Notes: generated from the letters alone by a model not told the origin. A DNA stretch of 64,000 nt from Lachnospiraceae bacterium (GCA_004558185.1 SFDP01000014.1:1-64000), one strand, 5' to 3'; shown: positions 33,172 to 44,078, counted from the stretch's first letter. Numbers and translations: made by a program.

Positions 33172-36100
33172 ATGAAACGCAAATTGATAAGTCTTGCACT
33201 CAGCATCAGCTTAGTTTTGTCTGCCATGCAGCTACCTGTATTTGCAGGAGAAGCCAGGACAGTGCAAACTTTATCCGGCAACGGCAGTATGACTGCAGAG
33301 GAAATACCTTCTTCGGAGAGAGAAGCTAAAGCTGCTAATCCCCTGGATGTGATTGACCACAGCCAAGACGGTAAGTCGACTGACCATGCGACCAAAGCGC
33401 AATCTGCCTTAACTGAAAAGTCAGATGAAAACGGTCAGACAGGAGTGGATGATCGGCTTAGCGCTCCGAATACTGCAACGGCTTTGAGCAATTCAGAAGC
33501 TCCTGATCATGCAAAATCTCCCGACAGTTCAAATGCCGCAGACGCTGCCGAAGCTACGAAGGACAACGAAGCTACCGGAGAATCTAAGGAGGAGCTTCTC
33601 TGTATCTGTAAAGAACAGTGCAGTCAGGATCAAATAGATGAAACCTGTCCGGTCTGCTCCTCTGCAGGAGCCGATCTAACTGCCTGCGCAGGCACACCTG
33701 TCAGAAGAATGATGGCAAGGACTATGACCTTGCCTGCGGCTGTCAATAACAGTACGATTTATGTGGGCACTTCAAACGGACAGGAGCTTGGCACTAAAGC
33801 CAATCCTTACGGCACTTTGAATAAGGCTGTGCAGGAAGCCTCTAATGGCACCACAATTATTCTTATGGCTGGAGCATGGTGTGATCCTGATGGCAGTAAT
33901 CCACTGACAATTGATAAGCAGGTGACCATTCAGGGAGATCCTGACTCCTCAAGCAGAGTTACTCTGAACTCCCGGGTTCTTGGTTATGTTCTGGAAGCAG
34001 ATGTAACCCTTAAGAATTTTGATTTTAATTATGCGTTTACAGAAATAAACGGTATTTTTGCCAATGGTCATAAATTGATTATTGATAATGTGGGAAATAA
34101 TGCGAACGAAAAGCAGAGAGTAGATATTTATGCCGGAGGACTGGGCATAAATGCTACACCATCCACCGGCAGCGTGATAGAAATCAGCGGCTCACAAACG
34201 GTATTGGGAACCGTCTATGGCGGCGGTTTTTCCCAGAATGAATCTCAGAACTGGGGAAATAATACGCCTGCATCGGTCATCTCCATTAATGACAATGTCA
34301 GCCTTGTCGGCATTTCAGCCAGTGGCGTTCGAAAGGTAACGCAGCAAGGTGCTGCTTCCCAGTATTTCCCACAAATTACCAAGGGATCATTGACGATTAA
34401 GCTGACCGATGTAACCGGAACGCTGGCAATCAACGGTATGCTGGATAATACTGTCATTCCGGAAAACAAGGCAAATGTGGAGGTGACTTCTACAGGAAAC
34501 CCCATGACCAACCTTTCCTTTTCCAATATCGGAAAGCTGACAGCGATCAAGGGAAAACTTATTCCCAAGAAATTAGACGAAAGAGTGGACATCAGTATAC
34601 AAAGCGGAGCAACCTTAGATTTAGGTCCAGCAATAGACGAGATGAATAATACCTCAGGCTCCTATCAAAATTATTTTAACATTAACAGCTTTGAGGGCGG
34701 CGGAACATTACAGTTCAAGGAAGAATACAGCCTGGTGATTAACGGTAATGTATCCGGAACCACTGATTTTCAATCTACACTCTTGCAGACCTCCCAGGAT
34801 ACATCAGGATATGTAACCGCAGGAAAGGTCTATATCGATACCCCTGTTAATACTGCCGATCATGCCTTCACCTTTACCCCCAGAGCAGAGCAGTCCACTT
34901 ACAGGCTGGAAAAGGTGATCGAAGGGAATTGGGCGCGCTGGACAATTAAGGATGGAGGTTCTACCCCTCCTGCAGCAAAGCAGGATATGACACAGGCGGT
35001 GATCAATGTAAACGCCACCTTTACCTATAACGGAACTGCACAGACTCCTCAGGCGGGAGCAGTAACCGTGACCTTAAATGGAAATCCGGTGCCTTCGGCT
35101 GCCTATGACATTTCTGCTGCCAATAATACCAATGCAGGAGAGGCAGCGATTACTGTAACCGCCAAGGCGGACAGCAATTATACCGGCACAGCTACAGGAA
35201 CTTATAGAATTGAGGCAAGACCCATAACGGTGTCTGCCACCCCTCAGACCATTTTCTATGGACAAAAAGCTGCCCAGCCAACCTATACCATTTCCGGCGG
35301 TACACTGGCAAATGGGGAAAGTCTGTCCGGAAGCCCTGCACTCAATGGTAACAGTATTACCCAGGGAACCTTAACGAATCAGAATAACCCCAACTACAAT
35401 ATCACCTTTAACGGTGCTAATGTGACGGTTAAAGAAACCACCCCTGCCATAGATATTTCTTCCAGTCACACTGTCCAAAAACCAGGCGGAGAAGTAGAGG
35501 TGACGGTCAAGGTAAGCAATCCTTATAATTCTGCACTGCAGGATTATGGAACGCCTGCATTGACCTGGCGAATCGGAAATGGAGCCAAGCAGGCGATTAG
35601 CAACAGCCGATTTACTATCCCACCGGGAACGGCAAAAGATACGGTAATTACCGTGGAAGCTGCCATTGCACAGGTAGCCGGCAAATATGCAGCGAAAACG
35701 GCTTCCATACAGGTTACCGTGACGGATAAGGCCATTGCCGATGATAAGCTGGTTCTGAATACAGGTAATCTTGAGTATGGTGCAGCCCCCAATTTCCAGG
35801 TACAGTTTACGGGAACCACAGTGGGTAATCCCAAAACGACTCTCACCTACAGCAATGACTCCGGCACCAGCTTTAAGGCTCTGGCCGATTTGCAGAATCC
35901 CTCCGGTTATCTGCCCGCAGGTATCTATCAGGTAAAGGCTCGCTATGAGGATGATACTCAGCTTGGAGAAATCACGAAAACCTTTGAGGTAACTAAAAAG
36001 CGACTCACTTTGGGTATGAATGCTTCCGGAGTAACAAAAACCTACGATGGAACTACAAGGGTGGAAGGAACGAGTCCCACACTATCTATCCGGGGTATGG

Positions 36101-37794
36101 CAACAGGAGACTCTCCCTCCTTGAATGAAGGAGCAGTGACCTATACTTATGAAAATGCCAACGCAGGAACTGATAAAACTATTGTAGCTTCGGGTATTAT
36201 TTTGAATGATACGGCTGTAAATAAGAATTATACGGTACCCACAACCGCAAGTGCCTCAGGAGCCGTTATTCTTCCACGAGAAGTCGATCTTTCTTTCTCC
36301 GGCAACGGAACCAGCCATAAGGCAGGAGAAAAGGTAAGTCTTACGGTTCAGGTGAAGGATAAGTCAGCAGCACCGTTGCCCCAAGGAGCCGTGGGTCTGG
36401 CAACGATTATCGTAACCGATGGAGATGGAATCACTGCAGCCATGGGAAATGCAGGGAATGGGCTTTTTACCGGAAGCTATACCATTCCTTCCGGGAAACA
36501 GCCCGGAGACAGTATTATCCTGAAAGCGGTTACGAAAGACTCCAATTACAAGGAAGCAACAGCTCAGATAACTCTGACCGTTGTTGGGGGCAGCGTCATT
36601 CCCCCCGTCAATCCGAATCCGGGAGCAAAAATGGATATTGAGATAAAACCCGGTATTTCTCAGCTTCCGGGCACTCTCAAAACAGCTTTGGGCATTACTA
36701 CTGCCCAGGAGCTGGAAAGTATAATGAGGGAAAAGATTACACAGGCTGTAAATATTTCAACGGAAAACACGACCGTTTATGATGTTTCTCTGTTAATCAG
36801 CAGGGACAACGGAGTAACCTGGGAAAAGGCCACTAAGGATAGTTTCCCTAAGGGCGGTTTAGAGGTGGTTCTTCCCTACCCTGCCGGAACCAGCAAAAAT
36901 ACGCATGATTTTACGGTAGTGCATATGTTTACTCAAGAGATGAACGGATATATGCCGGGAGATATAGAAATGCCCGCTGTAATAAAAGATGACACGGGAA
37001 TACGATTTACCGTAAATGGACTCTCTCCTATTTCCCTGGGCTGGCAAAAGCTGAAAAAGACCGAAAACCAACCTGTCGGAAACGGCGGGAATACAGGAAG
37101 CGGATCCTCTGAGGAAAGCAGCAGTCCGACACCCATTAATACGGTATACAATGAGACAGAATTCTGGAAGAATGTAGAAGGGGTTCTTTACCGGGCAAAA
37201 GATGGTGATACCGTAAAAGTCAATGCCGGTGGTTATAATTATATGCCTCAGTATATCATGAAGATTTTAAAGGAGAAGGGAACGATTACCCTTGAGCTTA
37301 GCTGGAACGGCGGAGGAACCATTACCATTCCGGCAGGTAAGGCTCTGGATATGCCGGTAGAGCAATACGCTTTGACCGAACTGGAAAAAACAGACTTAAA
37401 TCAGCCCCAGCAGATGGTTCTTCCGCAGCAAAGTCAGGCCTCTGCTGCCGGAAGTTCTGCAAGTCGTTCATCGGCTTCAACTACTGCCAACACTGTCATT
37501 CAAAAGAAAGCAGTGGCAGCAGATTCTTCTGTCCCTGCAATGCAGGAGGACAGTATTCAGGCTCAGGCCTCTGACCAGCTTTTGACCGAAGCTTCTCCCA
37601 AGGAGGACACTATCCGGGAAGAGAGCGGAAGTTCTGATCCAGGAGAAGATCATGAGACTTTAGCTGAAGCAGAGGAAAATACAGTAGCTAAACAAACGAA
37701 ACAAGGCTTCGGTATTCAGTGGCTAATCATCGGAGGTGTTCTGATTGTTGCTCTGGGAGCTTGGGCCGTTATCGCCATTAAGAGAAGAGACTGA
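33172..37794 (+). CDS. Large membrane-anchored surface protein with MBG/YDG-type repeats
   Basis: A 1540-residue exported protein of unknown function. The signal peptide ends near residue 25 (PVFA-GE). An acidic low-complexity region (26-140) follows, then a cysteine cluster CICKEQC...CPVC...C near 142-174. A right-handed beta-helix-like region (about 190-590, starting STIYVGTSNGQELGTKANPY) comes next. MBG/YDG-type beta modules follow (about 600-1150, e.g. ATFTYNGTAQTPQAG and TKTYDGTTRVEG). The C-terminal end is Ser/Ala/Glu-rich, with a membrane segment and the basic tail AIKRRD. There is no LPXTG motif, so it is anchored by the membrane segment. AAAGGA precedes the ATG. The likely role is adhesion or surface layer, which is inference. 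Confidence 0.9.
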   Translation: MKRKLISLALSISLVLSAMQLPVFAGEARTVQTLSGNGSMTAEEIPSSEREAKAANPLDVIDHSQDGKSTDHATKAQSALTEKSDENGQTGVDDRLSAPNTATALSNSEAPDHAKSPDSSNAADAAEATKDNEATGESKEELLCICKEQCSQDQIDETCPVCSSAGADLTACAGTPVRRMMARTMTLPAAVNNSTIYVGTSNGQELGTKANPYGTLNKAVQEASNGTTIILMAGAWCDPDGSNPLTIDKQVTIQGDPDSSSRVTLNSRVLGYVLEADVTLKNFDFNYAFTEINGIFANGHKLIIDNVGNNANEKQRVDIYAGGLGINATPSTGSVIEISGSQTVLGTVYGGGFSQNESQNWGNNTPASVISINDNVSLVGISASGVRKVTQQGAASQYFPQITKGSLTIKLTDVTGTLAINGMLDNTVIPENKANVEVTSTGNPMTNLSFSNIGKLTAIKGKLIPKKLDERVDISIQSGATLDLGPAIDEMNNTSGSYQNYFNINSFEGGGTLQFKEEYSLVINGNVSGTTDFQSTLLQTSQDTSGYVTAGKVYIDTPVNTADHAFTFTPRAEQSTYRLEKVIEGNWARWTIKDGGSTPPAAKQDMTQAVINVNATFTYNGTAQTPQAGAVTVTLNGNPVPSAAYDISAANNTNAGEAAITVTAKADSNYTGTATGTYRIEARPITVSATPQTIFYGQKAAQPTYTISGGTLANGESLSGSPALNGNSITQGTLTNQNNPNYNITFNGANVTVKETTPAIDISSSHTVQKPGGEVEVTVKVSNPYNSALQDYGTPALTWRIGNGAKQAISNSRFTIPPGTAKDTVITVEAAIAQVAGKYAAKTASIQVTVTDKAIADDKLVLNTGNLEYGAAPNFQVQFTGTTVGNPKTTLTYSNDSGTSFKALADLQNPSGYLPAGIYQVKARYEDDTQLGEITKTFEVTKKRLTLGMNASGVTKTYDGTTRVEGTSPTLSIRGMATGDSPSLNEGAVTYTYENANAGTDKTIVASGIILNDTAVNKNYTVPTTASASGAVILPREVDLSFSGNGTSHKAGEKVSLTVQVKDKSAAPLPQGAVGLATIIVTDGDGITAAMGNAGNGLFTGSYTIPSGKQPGDSIILKAVTKDSNYKEATAQITLTVVGGSVIPPVNPNPGAKMDIEIKPGISQLPGTLKTALGITTAQELESIMREKITQAVNISTENTTVYDVSLLISRDNGVTWEKATKDSFPKGGLEVVLPYPAGTSKNTHDFTVVHMFTQEMNGYMPGDIEMPAVIKDDTGIRFTVNGLSPISLGWQKLKKTENQPVGNGGNTGSGSSEESSSPTPINTVYNETEFWKNVEGVLYRAKDGDTVKVNAGGYNYMPQYIMKILKEKGTITLELSWNGGGTITIPAGKALDMPVEQYALTELEKTDLNQPQQMVLPQQSQASAAGSSASRSSASTTANTVIQKKAVAADSSVPAMQEDSIQAQASDQLLTEASPKEDTIREESGSSDPGEDHETLAEAEENTVAKQTKQGFGIQWLIIGGVLIVALGAWAVIAIKRRD

Positions 37795-37799
37795 GATTT

Positions 37800-37875
37800 G
37801 TAACTATTCAGAGCCATGCAGATTTTCAATGAGCCGAACCTCCTGCTTACATGGATGGACATATCATTGAGCATT
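37800..37875 (+). repeat. Partial family 2 repeat
   Basis: Begins GTAACTATTCAGAGCC and continues with an ATTTTCAATGA...CCTGCTT block shared with the full copy at 44215. The opposite end is lost. Confidence 0.65.
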
Positions 37876-37891
37876 TATGTATATATTAACG

Positions 37892-37931
37892 AAGAGGACA
37901 ACGATGCCCTAAGCATTATTGTCCTCTTTTA
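37892..37931 (+). terminator. Terminator of the surface protein gene
   Basis: GAGGACAA pairs with TTGTCCTC around a loop with an inner GATGC/GCAT stem, and TTTT follows. Confidence 0.7.
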
Positions 37932-37972
37932 TCATCTGATTTTCAGCTATTTCTGATACTCAGCGTGTTCAC

Positions 37973-40492
37973 CTACTTCTTCAATCCCAAAATACTCTTC
38001 TTTTCTTCTTTCTCAATCTTCTCAGGAATTACCACCTTATCCAGATGCCAGATTTCGTCTACATATTCCTGAATGGTTCTGTCAGAGGTAAATTTACCGG
38101 AGCAAGCCACGTTGAGAATAGCGCTCTTTGCCCAGCCTGCTTCATCACGGTAAGCCTTCTCTACCTTCCGCTGTGCCTCTGCATAGGCCTTAAAATCCTT
38201 CAGAATAAAGTAACGGTCTGCAACACTGGTTTCCTGTGTATTCAACAGGGAGTTGTACAGGGAACGGAACAGCTCTGAGTCGTTATGAGAATAGGTTCCA
38301 TTTACCAACTGCATTAACACCTTGCGGATATCCGGATCATTGTTGAAGATTTCCATGGGATTGTAGCCGCCATGGTTCTCGTAGTTGATTACCTCATCAG
38401 AGCTCAACCCGAAGATAAAGGCATTTTCCTCTCCTACCTCCTCTACGATTTCCACATTAGCCCCGTCCATAGTGCCAATGGTGAGGGCACCATTCAGCAT
38501 AAATTTCATATTACCGGTTCCCGAAGCCTCCTTGCTTGCCGTAGAAATCTGCTCCGATACATCAGCCGCTGCGAAAATCAGCTCTGCATTGGATACACGA
38601 TAATTTTCAATAAAGACTACCTTCAGCTTACCATTGATGGAGGCATCATTGTTAATCACATCCGCCACCGAGTTGATCAGCTTAATGGTCAGCTTTGCAG
38701 TACGATAGCCTGCTGCCGCCTTTGCCCCAAAGATAAAGGTTCTGGGGAAGAAGTCCATATCCGGATGCTCCTTAATCTCATTGTACAGATACATCACATG
38801 GAGGATATTCAAAAGCTGTCTCTTATATTCATGAAGCCTCTTGACCTGCACATCAAAAATGGAACGGGGGTCAACCTGAATACCATTGTGCTCTAAAATA
38901 TAGTTAGCCAGGCGTACCTTATTCTGGTATTTGATATTCATAAACTCCTGCTGCGCTTTCTCATCATCCGCATAGAGCTTCAGTTTGCTGATTTTGGGCA
39001 AATCGGTAATCCAGTCCTCACCCACATGAGCCGTTACCCATTCTGACAATAAAGGATTTCCATGAAGCAGGAATCTTCTCTGGGTAATTCCGTTGGTTTT
39101 ATTATTAAACTTCTCCGGCATCATTTCATAAAAATCTTTTAATTCCTGATGCTTTAAAATCTCTGTGTGCAGCCTTGCCACACCGTTTACCGAATAGCCT
39201 GCTGCAATGGCTAAATGAGCCATCTTTACCTGCCCATCGTAGATAATCGCCATTTTGCGGATCTTCTCCTGATTACCGGGGTATTTCTGCTCAATCTGAA
39301 TGATAAACCGGCGATTGATTTCCTCTACGATCTGATAAATTCTGGGCAGTAACCTGGAAAATAACTCAATGGGCCATTTTTCCAATGCCTCTGCCATAAT
39401 GGTATGGTTCGTATATGCGCAGGTTTTTGTGGTTACCTCCCATGCCTCATCCCAGGTCAGGAAATACTCATCCATCAGAATACGCATCAGCTCTGCCACT
39501 GCTACCGTAGGGTGGGTATCATTTAGCTGGAAGGTAACCTTCTCATGGAACTTACGCACATCCGTATGCGTTCTCATATATTTGGATACTGCCTGCTGTA
39601 CGGATGCTGAAATAAAGAAATACTGCTGCTTCAGTCTTAGCTCTTTTCCTGCATAGTGGTTATCATTGGGGTATAGCACTTCTACGATATTGCGAGCCAG
39701 ATTCTCCTGCTCCACTGCTTTCTGATAATCTCCCCGGTCAAAGGAATCTAACTGGAAGCAATTAACAGGCTCCGCATCCCAGATTCTCAGGGTATTCACA
39801 ACGCCATTTCCATAGCCTACCACAGGAAGGTCATAGGGCACTGCCATTACCGACTGATAGTTTTCCTGTACAAAATGGCTTCTTCCCTTTTCATCTACAC
39901 GAACATTAACGTAGCCGCCAAACTTTACCTCTTTGGTATATTCCGGCCTCCTCAGTTCAAAAGGATTGCCGTCCTCCAGCCATTCGTCCGGCACCTCCGC
40001 CTGAAAGCCATCCCTGATCTCCTGCTTAAACATACCATAACGATAGCGGATACCGCAGCCATAGGCCTCATAGCCCAGAGTTGCCAGCGAATCCAAAAAG
40101 CAGGCTGCCAGTCTCCCCAGGCCGCCGTTGCCCAGTGCTGCATCCGGCTCCTGATCCTCGATTACATTAATATCCAGTCCCAGCTCCTCCATGGCTTCCT
40201 TTACCGGCTGATAGGCCTGTAAATTGATGATATTATTGCCCAGAGCCCTTCCCATAAGAAACTCCATGGACATATAGTAAACCATCTTCGGATCCTGCTC
40301 CTCAAATTCCTTTTGGCTATCCATCCAATGATCGATGATGGCATCCTTTATTGCATAGGAAACTGCTGTAAAAATCTGCTTATCCGTAGCCTCCTCCAGT
40401 GTTTTTCTGTACAATGTTTTTACATTGTACAGTACACTTCTTTTAAACAGTTCTTTGTCAAATTTACTCATTAGTGAAACCTGCTTTGCCAT
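37973..40492 (-). CDS. glgP: Glycogen/alpha-glucan phosphorylase
   Basis: PLP enzyme that releases glucose-1-phosphate from glycogen or maltodextrin. The 839-residue GT35 protein shows the N-terminal ALGNGGLGRLAACFLDS motif and the PLP lysine in EASGTGNMKFMLNG near residue 667. Length and motifs match bacterial GlgP/MalP. The ATG at 40492 has GGAGG 5 bases before it, and an upstream ATG overlaps that site. It lies 32 bases after ileS on the same strand with no terminator visible, so some cotranscription is possible. No other glycogen gene is in the window. Confidence 0.95.
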   Translation of the reverse strand: MAKQVSLMSKFDKELFKRSVLYNVKTLYRKTLEEATDKQIFTAVSYAIKDAIIDHWMDSQKEFEEQDPKMVYYMSMEFLMGRALGNNIINLQAYQPVKEAMEELGLDINVIEDQEPDAALGNGGLGRLAACFLDSLATLGYEAYGCGIRYRYGMFKQEIRDGFQAEVPDEWLEDGNPFELRRPEYTKEVKFGGYVNVRVDEKGRSHFVQENYQSVMAVPYDLPVVGYGNGVVNTLRIWDAEPVNCFQLDSFDRGDYQKAVEQENLARNIVEVLYPNDNHYAGKELRLKQQYFFISASVQQAVSKYMRTHTDVRKFHEKVTFQLNDTHPTVAVAELMRILMDEYFLTWDEAWEVTTKTCAYTNHTIMAEALEKWPIELFSRLLPRIYQIVEEINRRFIIQIEQKYPGNQEKIRKMAIIYDGQVKMAHLAIAAGYSVNGVARLHTEILKHQELKDFYEMMPEKFNNKTNGITQRRFLLHGNPLLSEWVTAHVGEDWITDLPKISKLKLYADDEKAQQEFMNIKYQNKVRLANYILEHNGIQVDPRSIFDVQVKRLHEYKRQLLNILHVMYLYNEIKEHPDMDFFPRTFIFGAKAAAGYRTAKLTIKLINSVADVINNDASINGKLKVVFIENYRVSNAELIFAAADVSEQISTASKEASGTGNMKFMLNGALTIGTMDGANVEIVEEVGEENAFIFGLSSDEVINYENHGGYNPMEIFNNDPDIRKVLMQLVNGTYSHNDSELFRSLYNSLLNTQETSVADRYFILKDFKAYAEAQRKVEKAYRDEAGWAKSAILNVACSGKFTSDRTIQEYVDEIWHLDKVVIPEKIEKEEKKSILGLKK

Positions 40493-40536
40493 ATTTTCCT
40501 CCATTTCGAAAAGGACACTCCTTCCCTATTTACTTA

Positions 40537-43500
40537 TTAGGTACGTTTCAGTCCTATTGTAACATTTTCCTGGTTAACATTCCACTCTTTCTGATTTTCA
40601 AGTGTATTATCGAACAGAAATTCATCGGCCAGAACCTTCTCGGCAATTACTCCCTCATTCCTCCTTACGATTTCACTCACTCTCTCATTTCCACTGATGG
40701 CAACCTGAATATGATCCGTCACTTCATAATCGGAGTCCTTACGCATGGTCTGGATTTTACTGATGATTTCATAAACAAAGCCTTCTTCAATCAGCTCCTC
40801 AGTAAGGCAGGTATCCAAAACTACAGTGATGTGATTATCTGCTTCAGAGACATATCCCTCCTTCTGGCTCATGGTAATCAGTAAATCCTCCTCAGAAAGA
40901 CTTACTTCTACCTCTCCGGCCATAAAGCTCAAAGCCCCCTTTTCCTTCAGCTCATCCATGGCCGCATTACCATCCAATGCCGCCAGCGTTTTCTGAATAT
41001 CTCCCAACTGCTTGCCGTATTTGGGTCCTACGGTTTTTAACTGAGGTTTGAAGGTATAGGTAGTAAATTCTCTTACATCATCGGTAAAGATTACTTTTTT
41101 AACGTTTAACTCGTCTGCAATAATGTCGACAAAGAAATCTCCCAAAGTAAAGTCCGCTTTAACAAACATATTTCCAATGGGCTGACGATTCTTAATATTG
41201 GCCGTATTTCTGCAGGCCCGGCCCAGTACGACAATTTTCAGCAGCTTATCCATATCTTCTTCAAGCTGCTTATCTACGCAGGCCTCGTCTGCCTTGGGAT
41301 AATCACAAAGATGAATGCTTTCCGGTGCTGCCTGATCAACACTTCTTACCAGATTCTGATAGATCTCCTCTGTCATAAAAGGAATCATAGGCGCCGCCAG
41401 CTTGGCCACTGTAACCAGAGCAGTATACAGGGTCATATACGCATTGATTTTATCCTGTTCCATTCCCTTTGCCCAGAATCGTTCTCTGCCCCGTCTTACA
41501 TACCAGTTGCTCATGTCATCCACAAATTCCTGCAAGGCTCTTGCTGCCTCCGGAATACGGTAATTGTTCAAATGATTATCTACGACAGTAATGAGCGTGT
41601 TCATTTTGGACAAAAGCCATTTATCCATTACACTCAGCTTATCGTAGTCCAAACGGTATTGCGTAGCATCAAAACCGTCAATATTGGCATAAAGCACGAA
41701 AAAGGCATAGGTATTCCATAAGGTGCCCATAAACTTTCTCTGGCCTTCCGTTACCGCCTTCCCGTGGAATCGATTGGGCAGCCAGGGTGCAGAATTAATA
41801 TAAAAATACCACCGGATCGCATCTGCCCCATAGGTTTCAAGAGCCTCGAAGGGATCCACTGCATTTCCTTTAGACTTACTCATTTTCTGACCGTTCTCAT
41901 CCTGCACATGACCCAGAACGATTACATTTTCATAGGGTGCCTTATTAAATAATAGAGTAGATTCTGCCAGCAGGGAATAGAACCACCCTCTGGTCTGATC
42001 TACCGCCTCAGAAATAAACTGAGCCGGAAACTGCTGCTCAAACAGTTCCTTATTTTCAAAGGGGTAATGGTGCTGTGCAAAGGGCATTGCCCCGGAATCA
42101 AACCAACAGTCAATTACCTCCGGTACACGCTTCATGATTTTCCCACATTTAGGGCAGTTACCGATAATATCATCTACATAAGGGCGATGCAGCTCCACCG
42201 TCTTTGCTGCCGGGTTTTGGCTTAAGTCCTCCAGCTCCTGCCTGCTGCCAACGGCTTCCATATGCCCGCAGCCCTCACATTCCCACACATTTAAAGGCGT
42301 TCCCCAGTAACGGTTGCGGGAAATTCCCCAGTCCTGAATGTTTTCCAGCCAATCTCCAAAACGCCCTTTTCCAATGGACTCGGGAATCCAGTTAATGGTA
42401 TTGTTATTACGAATCAGATCCTCTTTTACCGCAGTCATCTTAATAAACCAGGATTCACGAGCGTAGTAAATTAAAGGTGTATCACAGCGCCAGCAGAAGG
42501 GATAGTCATGTTCAAATCTGGGTGCATCAAAGAGCTTTCCTTCCTTATCCAAATCCGCCAGAATATCTTTATCCGCATCCTTGACGAACTTTCCTGCATA
42601 GGCCGTTTCTTCAGTCATCTCTCCCTTACCGTCAACAAACTGAACAAAGGGCAGATCATACTGCCTTCCTACCCGGGCATCATCTTCACCAAAGGCCGGA
42701 GCGGTATGAACGATACCGGTACCATCGGTCATGGTGACATAGCTGTCACAGGTTACATAATGGCCTTTTTTATGCTGCTTTGCTGCCGCCTCGCCGGTAC
42801 AGGCAAAAAGAGGCTCATATTCTTTATATTCCAAATCCTTTCCGGTATAGGTTTCAAGAATCTCATAAGCCTTTACTTCTTCATTTCCCAGGTTTCCAAG
42901 CACCTTATCCAAAAGAGCCTCGGCCATATAATAGGTATAGCCGTCTGCCGCTTTTACTTTCACATAAGTTTCTTCCGGGTTCACACAAAGAGCCACATTA
43001 GAGGGCAAAGTCCAGGGAGTTGTGGTCCATGCCAGAAAATAGGCATCTTCTCCGATTACCTTAAAGCGTACCACTGCAGAACGCTCCTTCACGGATTTAT
43101 AACCCTGCGCCACCTCATGAGAAGATAAAGGCGTACCGCAGCGGGGGCAATAGGGTACGATTTTAAACCCTTTATACAGAAGGCCTTTGTCCCAAATCTG
43201 CTTTAATGCCCACCATTCGGACTCAATAAAATCATCATGGTAGGTTACATAAGGGTCATCCATGTCTGCCCAGAAGCCAACGGTACCGGAGAAATCCTCC
43301 CACATTCCCTTATATTTCCACACACTTTCTTTACATTTACTGATGAAGGGATCAAGACCATATTCTTCAATCTGCTCCTTTCCATCCAGCCCCAGCAGTT
43401 TTTCCACCTCCAGCTCCACCGGAAGACCATGGGTATCCCAGCCTGCCTTTCGGGGAACCATATAGCCCTTCATGGTACGATAGCGGGGAATCATATCCTT

Positions 43501-43692
43501 AATGACACGGGTTAAAACGTGTCCAATATGAGGCTTTCCATTAGCTGTGGGCGGTCCGTCATAGAAGGTATAGGTTTTTCCCTCCTTACGATTTTCCATA
43601 CTTTTTCTGAAAATATCATTTTCTTCCCAGAACTTCTGAATTTCTTTTTCCCGTTCAACAAAATTGAGATTGGTGTCTACTTTCCGGTACAT
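40537..43692 (-). CDS. ileS: Isoleucyl-tRNA synthetase, long (type 2) form
   Basis: Charges tRNA-Ile and edits valine. The 1051-residue protein has HIGH at residues 55-58, an inserted CP1 editing domain, KMSKS near residue 600 and an anticodon-binding helical region. The C-terminal end is long and lacks the zinc knuckle of the short form. Length and the N-terminal pattern fit the eukaryote-like type 2 IleRS, a form known to be much less sensitive to mupirocin. AAAGGAAAGAGT precedes the ATG. Expression is controlled by the T-box leader directly upstream. Confidence 0.95.
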   Translation of the reverse strand: MYRKVDTNLNFVEREKEIQKFWEENDIFRKSMENRKEGKTYTFYDGPPTANGKPHIGHVLTRVIKDMIPRYRTMKGYMVPRKAGWDTHGLPVELEVEKLLGLDGKEQIEEYGLDPFISKCKESVWKYKGMWEDFSGTVGFWADMDDPYVTYHDDFIESEWWALKQIWDKGLLYKGFKIVPYCPRCGTPLSSHEVAQGYKSVKERSAVVRFKVIGEDAYFLAWTTTPWTLPSNVALCVNPEETYVKVKAADGYTYYMAEALLDKVLGNLGNEEVKAYEILETYTGKDLEYKEYEPLFACTGEAAAKQHKKGHYVTCDSYVTMTDGTGIVHTAPAFGEDDARVGRQYDLPFVQFVDGKGEMTEETAYAGKFVKDADKDILADLDKEGKLFDAPRFEHDYPFCWRCDTPLIYYARESWFIKMTAVKEDLIRNNNTINWIPESIGKGRFGDWLENIQDWGISRNRYWGTPLNVWECEGCGHMEAVGSRQELEDLSQNPAAKTVELHRPYVDDIIGNCPKCGKIMKRVPEVIDCWFDSGAMPFAQHHYPFENKELFEQQFPAQFISEAVDQTRGWFYSLLAESTLLFNKAPYENVIVLGHVQDENGQKMSKSKGNAVDPFEALETYGADAIRWYFYINSAPWLPNRFHGKAVTEGQRKFMGTLWNTYAFFVLYANIDGFDATQYRLDYDKLSVMDKWLLSKMNTLITVVDNHLNNYRIPEAARALQEFVDDMSNWYVRRGRERFWAKGMEQDKINAYMTLYTALVTVAKLAAPMIPFMTEEIYQNLVRSVDQAAPESIHLCDYPKADEACVDKQLEEDMDKLLKIVVLGRACRNTANIKNRQPIGNMFVKADFTLGDFFVDIIADELNVKKVIFTDDVREFTTYTFKPQLKTVGPKYGKQLGDIQKTLAALDGNAAMDELKEKGALSFMAGEVEVSLSEEDLLITMSQKEGYVSEADNHITVVLDTCLTEELIEEGFVYEIISKIQTMRKDSDYEVTDHIQVAISGNERVSEIVRRNEGVIAEKVLADEFLFDNTLENQKEWNVNQENVTIGLKRT

Positions 43693-43756
43693 ACTCTTTC
43701 CTTTCTGTTCATTTTTTTGTGAATAAGCAGACTCGAAATATTTTAAATTTCTCGTT

Positions 43757-44073
43757 TATATAAAAAAACCCCGCCCTGTAAAAGGACGAGGCTCCGCTCG
43801 TTTACCACCTGTTACACCATACGCTTCTGCCGCCTTATCCTATTCACCGTATGGGATGTCGAAAGCAGAAGTTATACGTTCTTCCGGTAACGGGGAAGCT
43901 CCGGCCAGGCCTACTGGGGTAAATCCCGTTCAACCGGCAGCTCAGAAGTGATCTTTACCGATTTTATACTCGCATCAGGCTTCCACCCTCCCTGACTCGC
44001 TTTACCTTTCAAAATCGGCTACTGTCTTCGTCAATGCTTGTGTTGGCTTATTGGGTCTAAGATCAACCGTTGT
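43757..44073 (-). promoter_or_regulatory. T-box riboswitch leader of ileS
   Basis: A 300-base leader reads charging of tRNA-Ile. On the minus strand the T-box bulge sequence AACAGGTGGTAAACGAGC lies at about 43794-43813. The terminator stem (CCTCGTCC with GGGCGGGG, then seven T) lies at 43762-43795. In stem I the specifier loop contains ATC (43950-43952) just before ACTTCTGAG, matching an isoleucine codon. Uncharged tRNA-Ile should stabilise the antiterminator and allow ileS transcription. Confidence 0.9.
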
Positions 44074-44078
44074 CTTTA

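Noticed and set aside
32898-33395. 165-codon minus-strand frame
   Set aside because: Overlaps the signal peptide end of the large surface protein in antisense.
37692-37794. LPXTG sorting signal in the surface protein
   Set aside because: No LPXTG-like motif precedes the C-terminal membrane segment.
42508-43128. 206-codon plus-strand frame
   Set aside because: Antisense to ileS.
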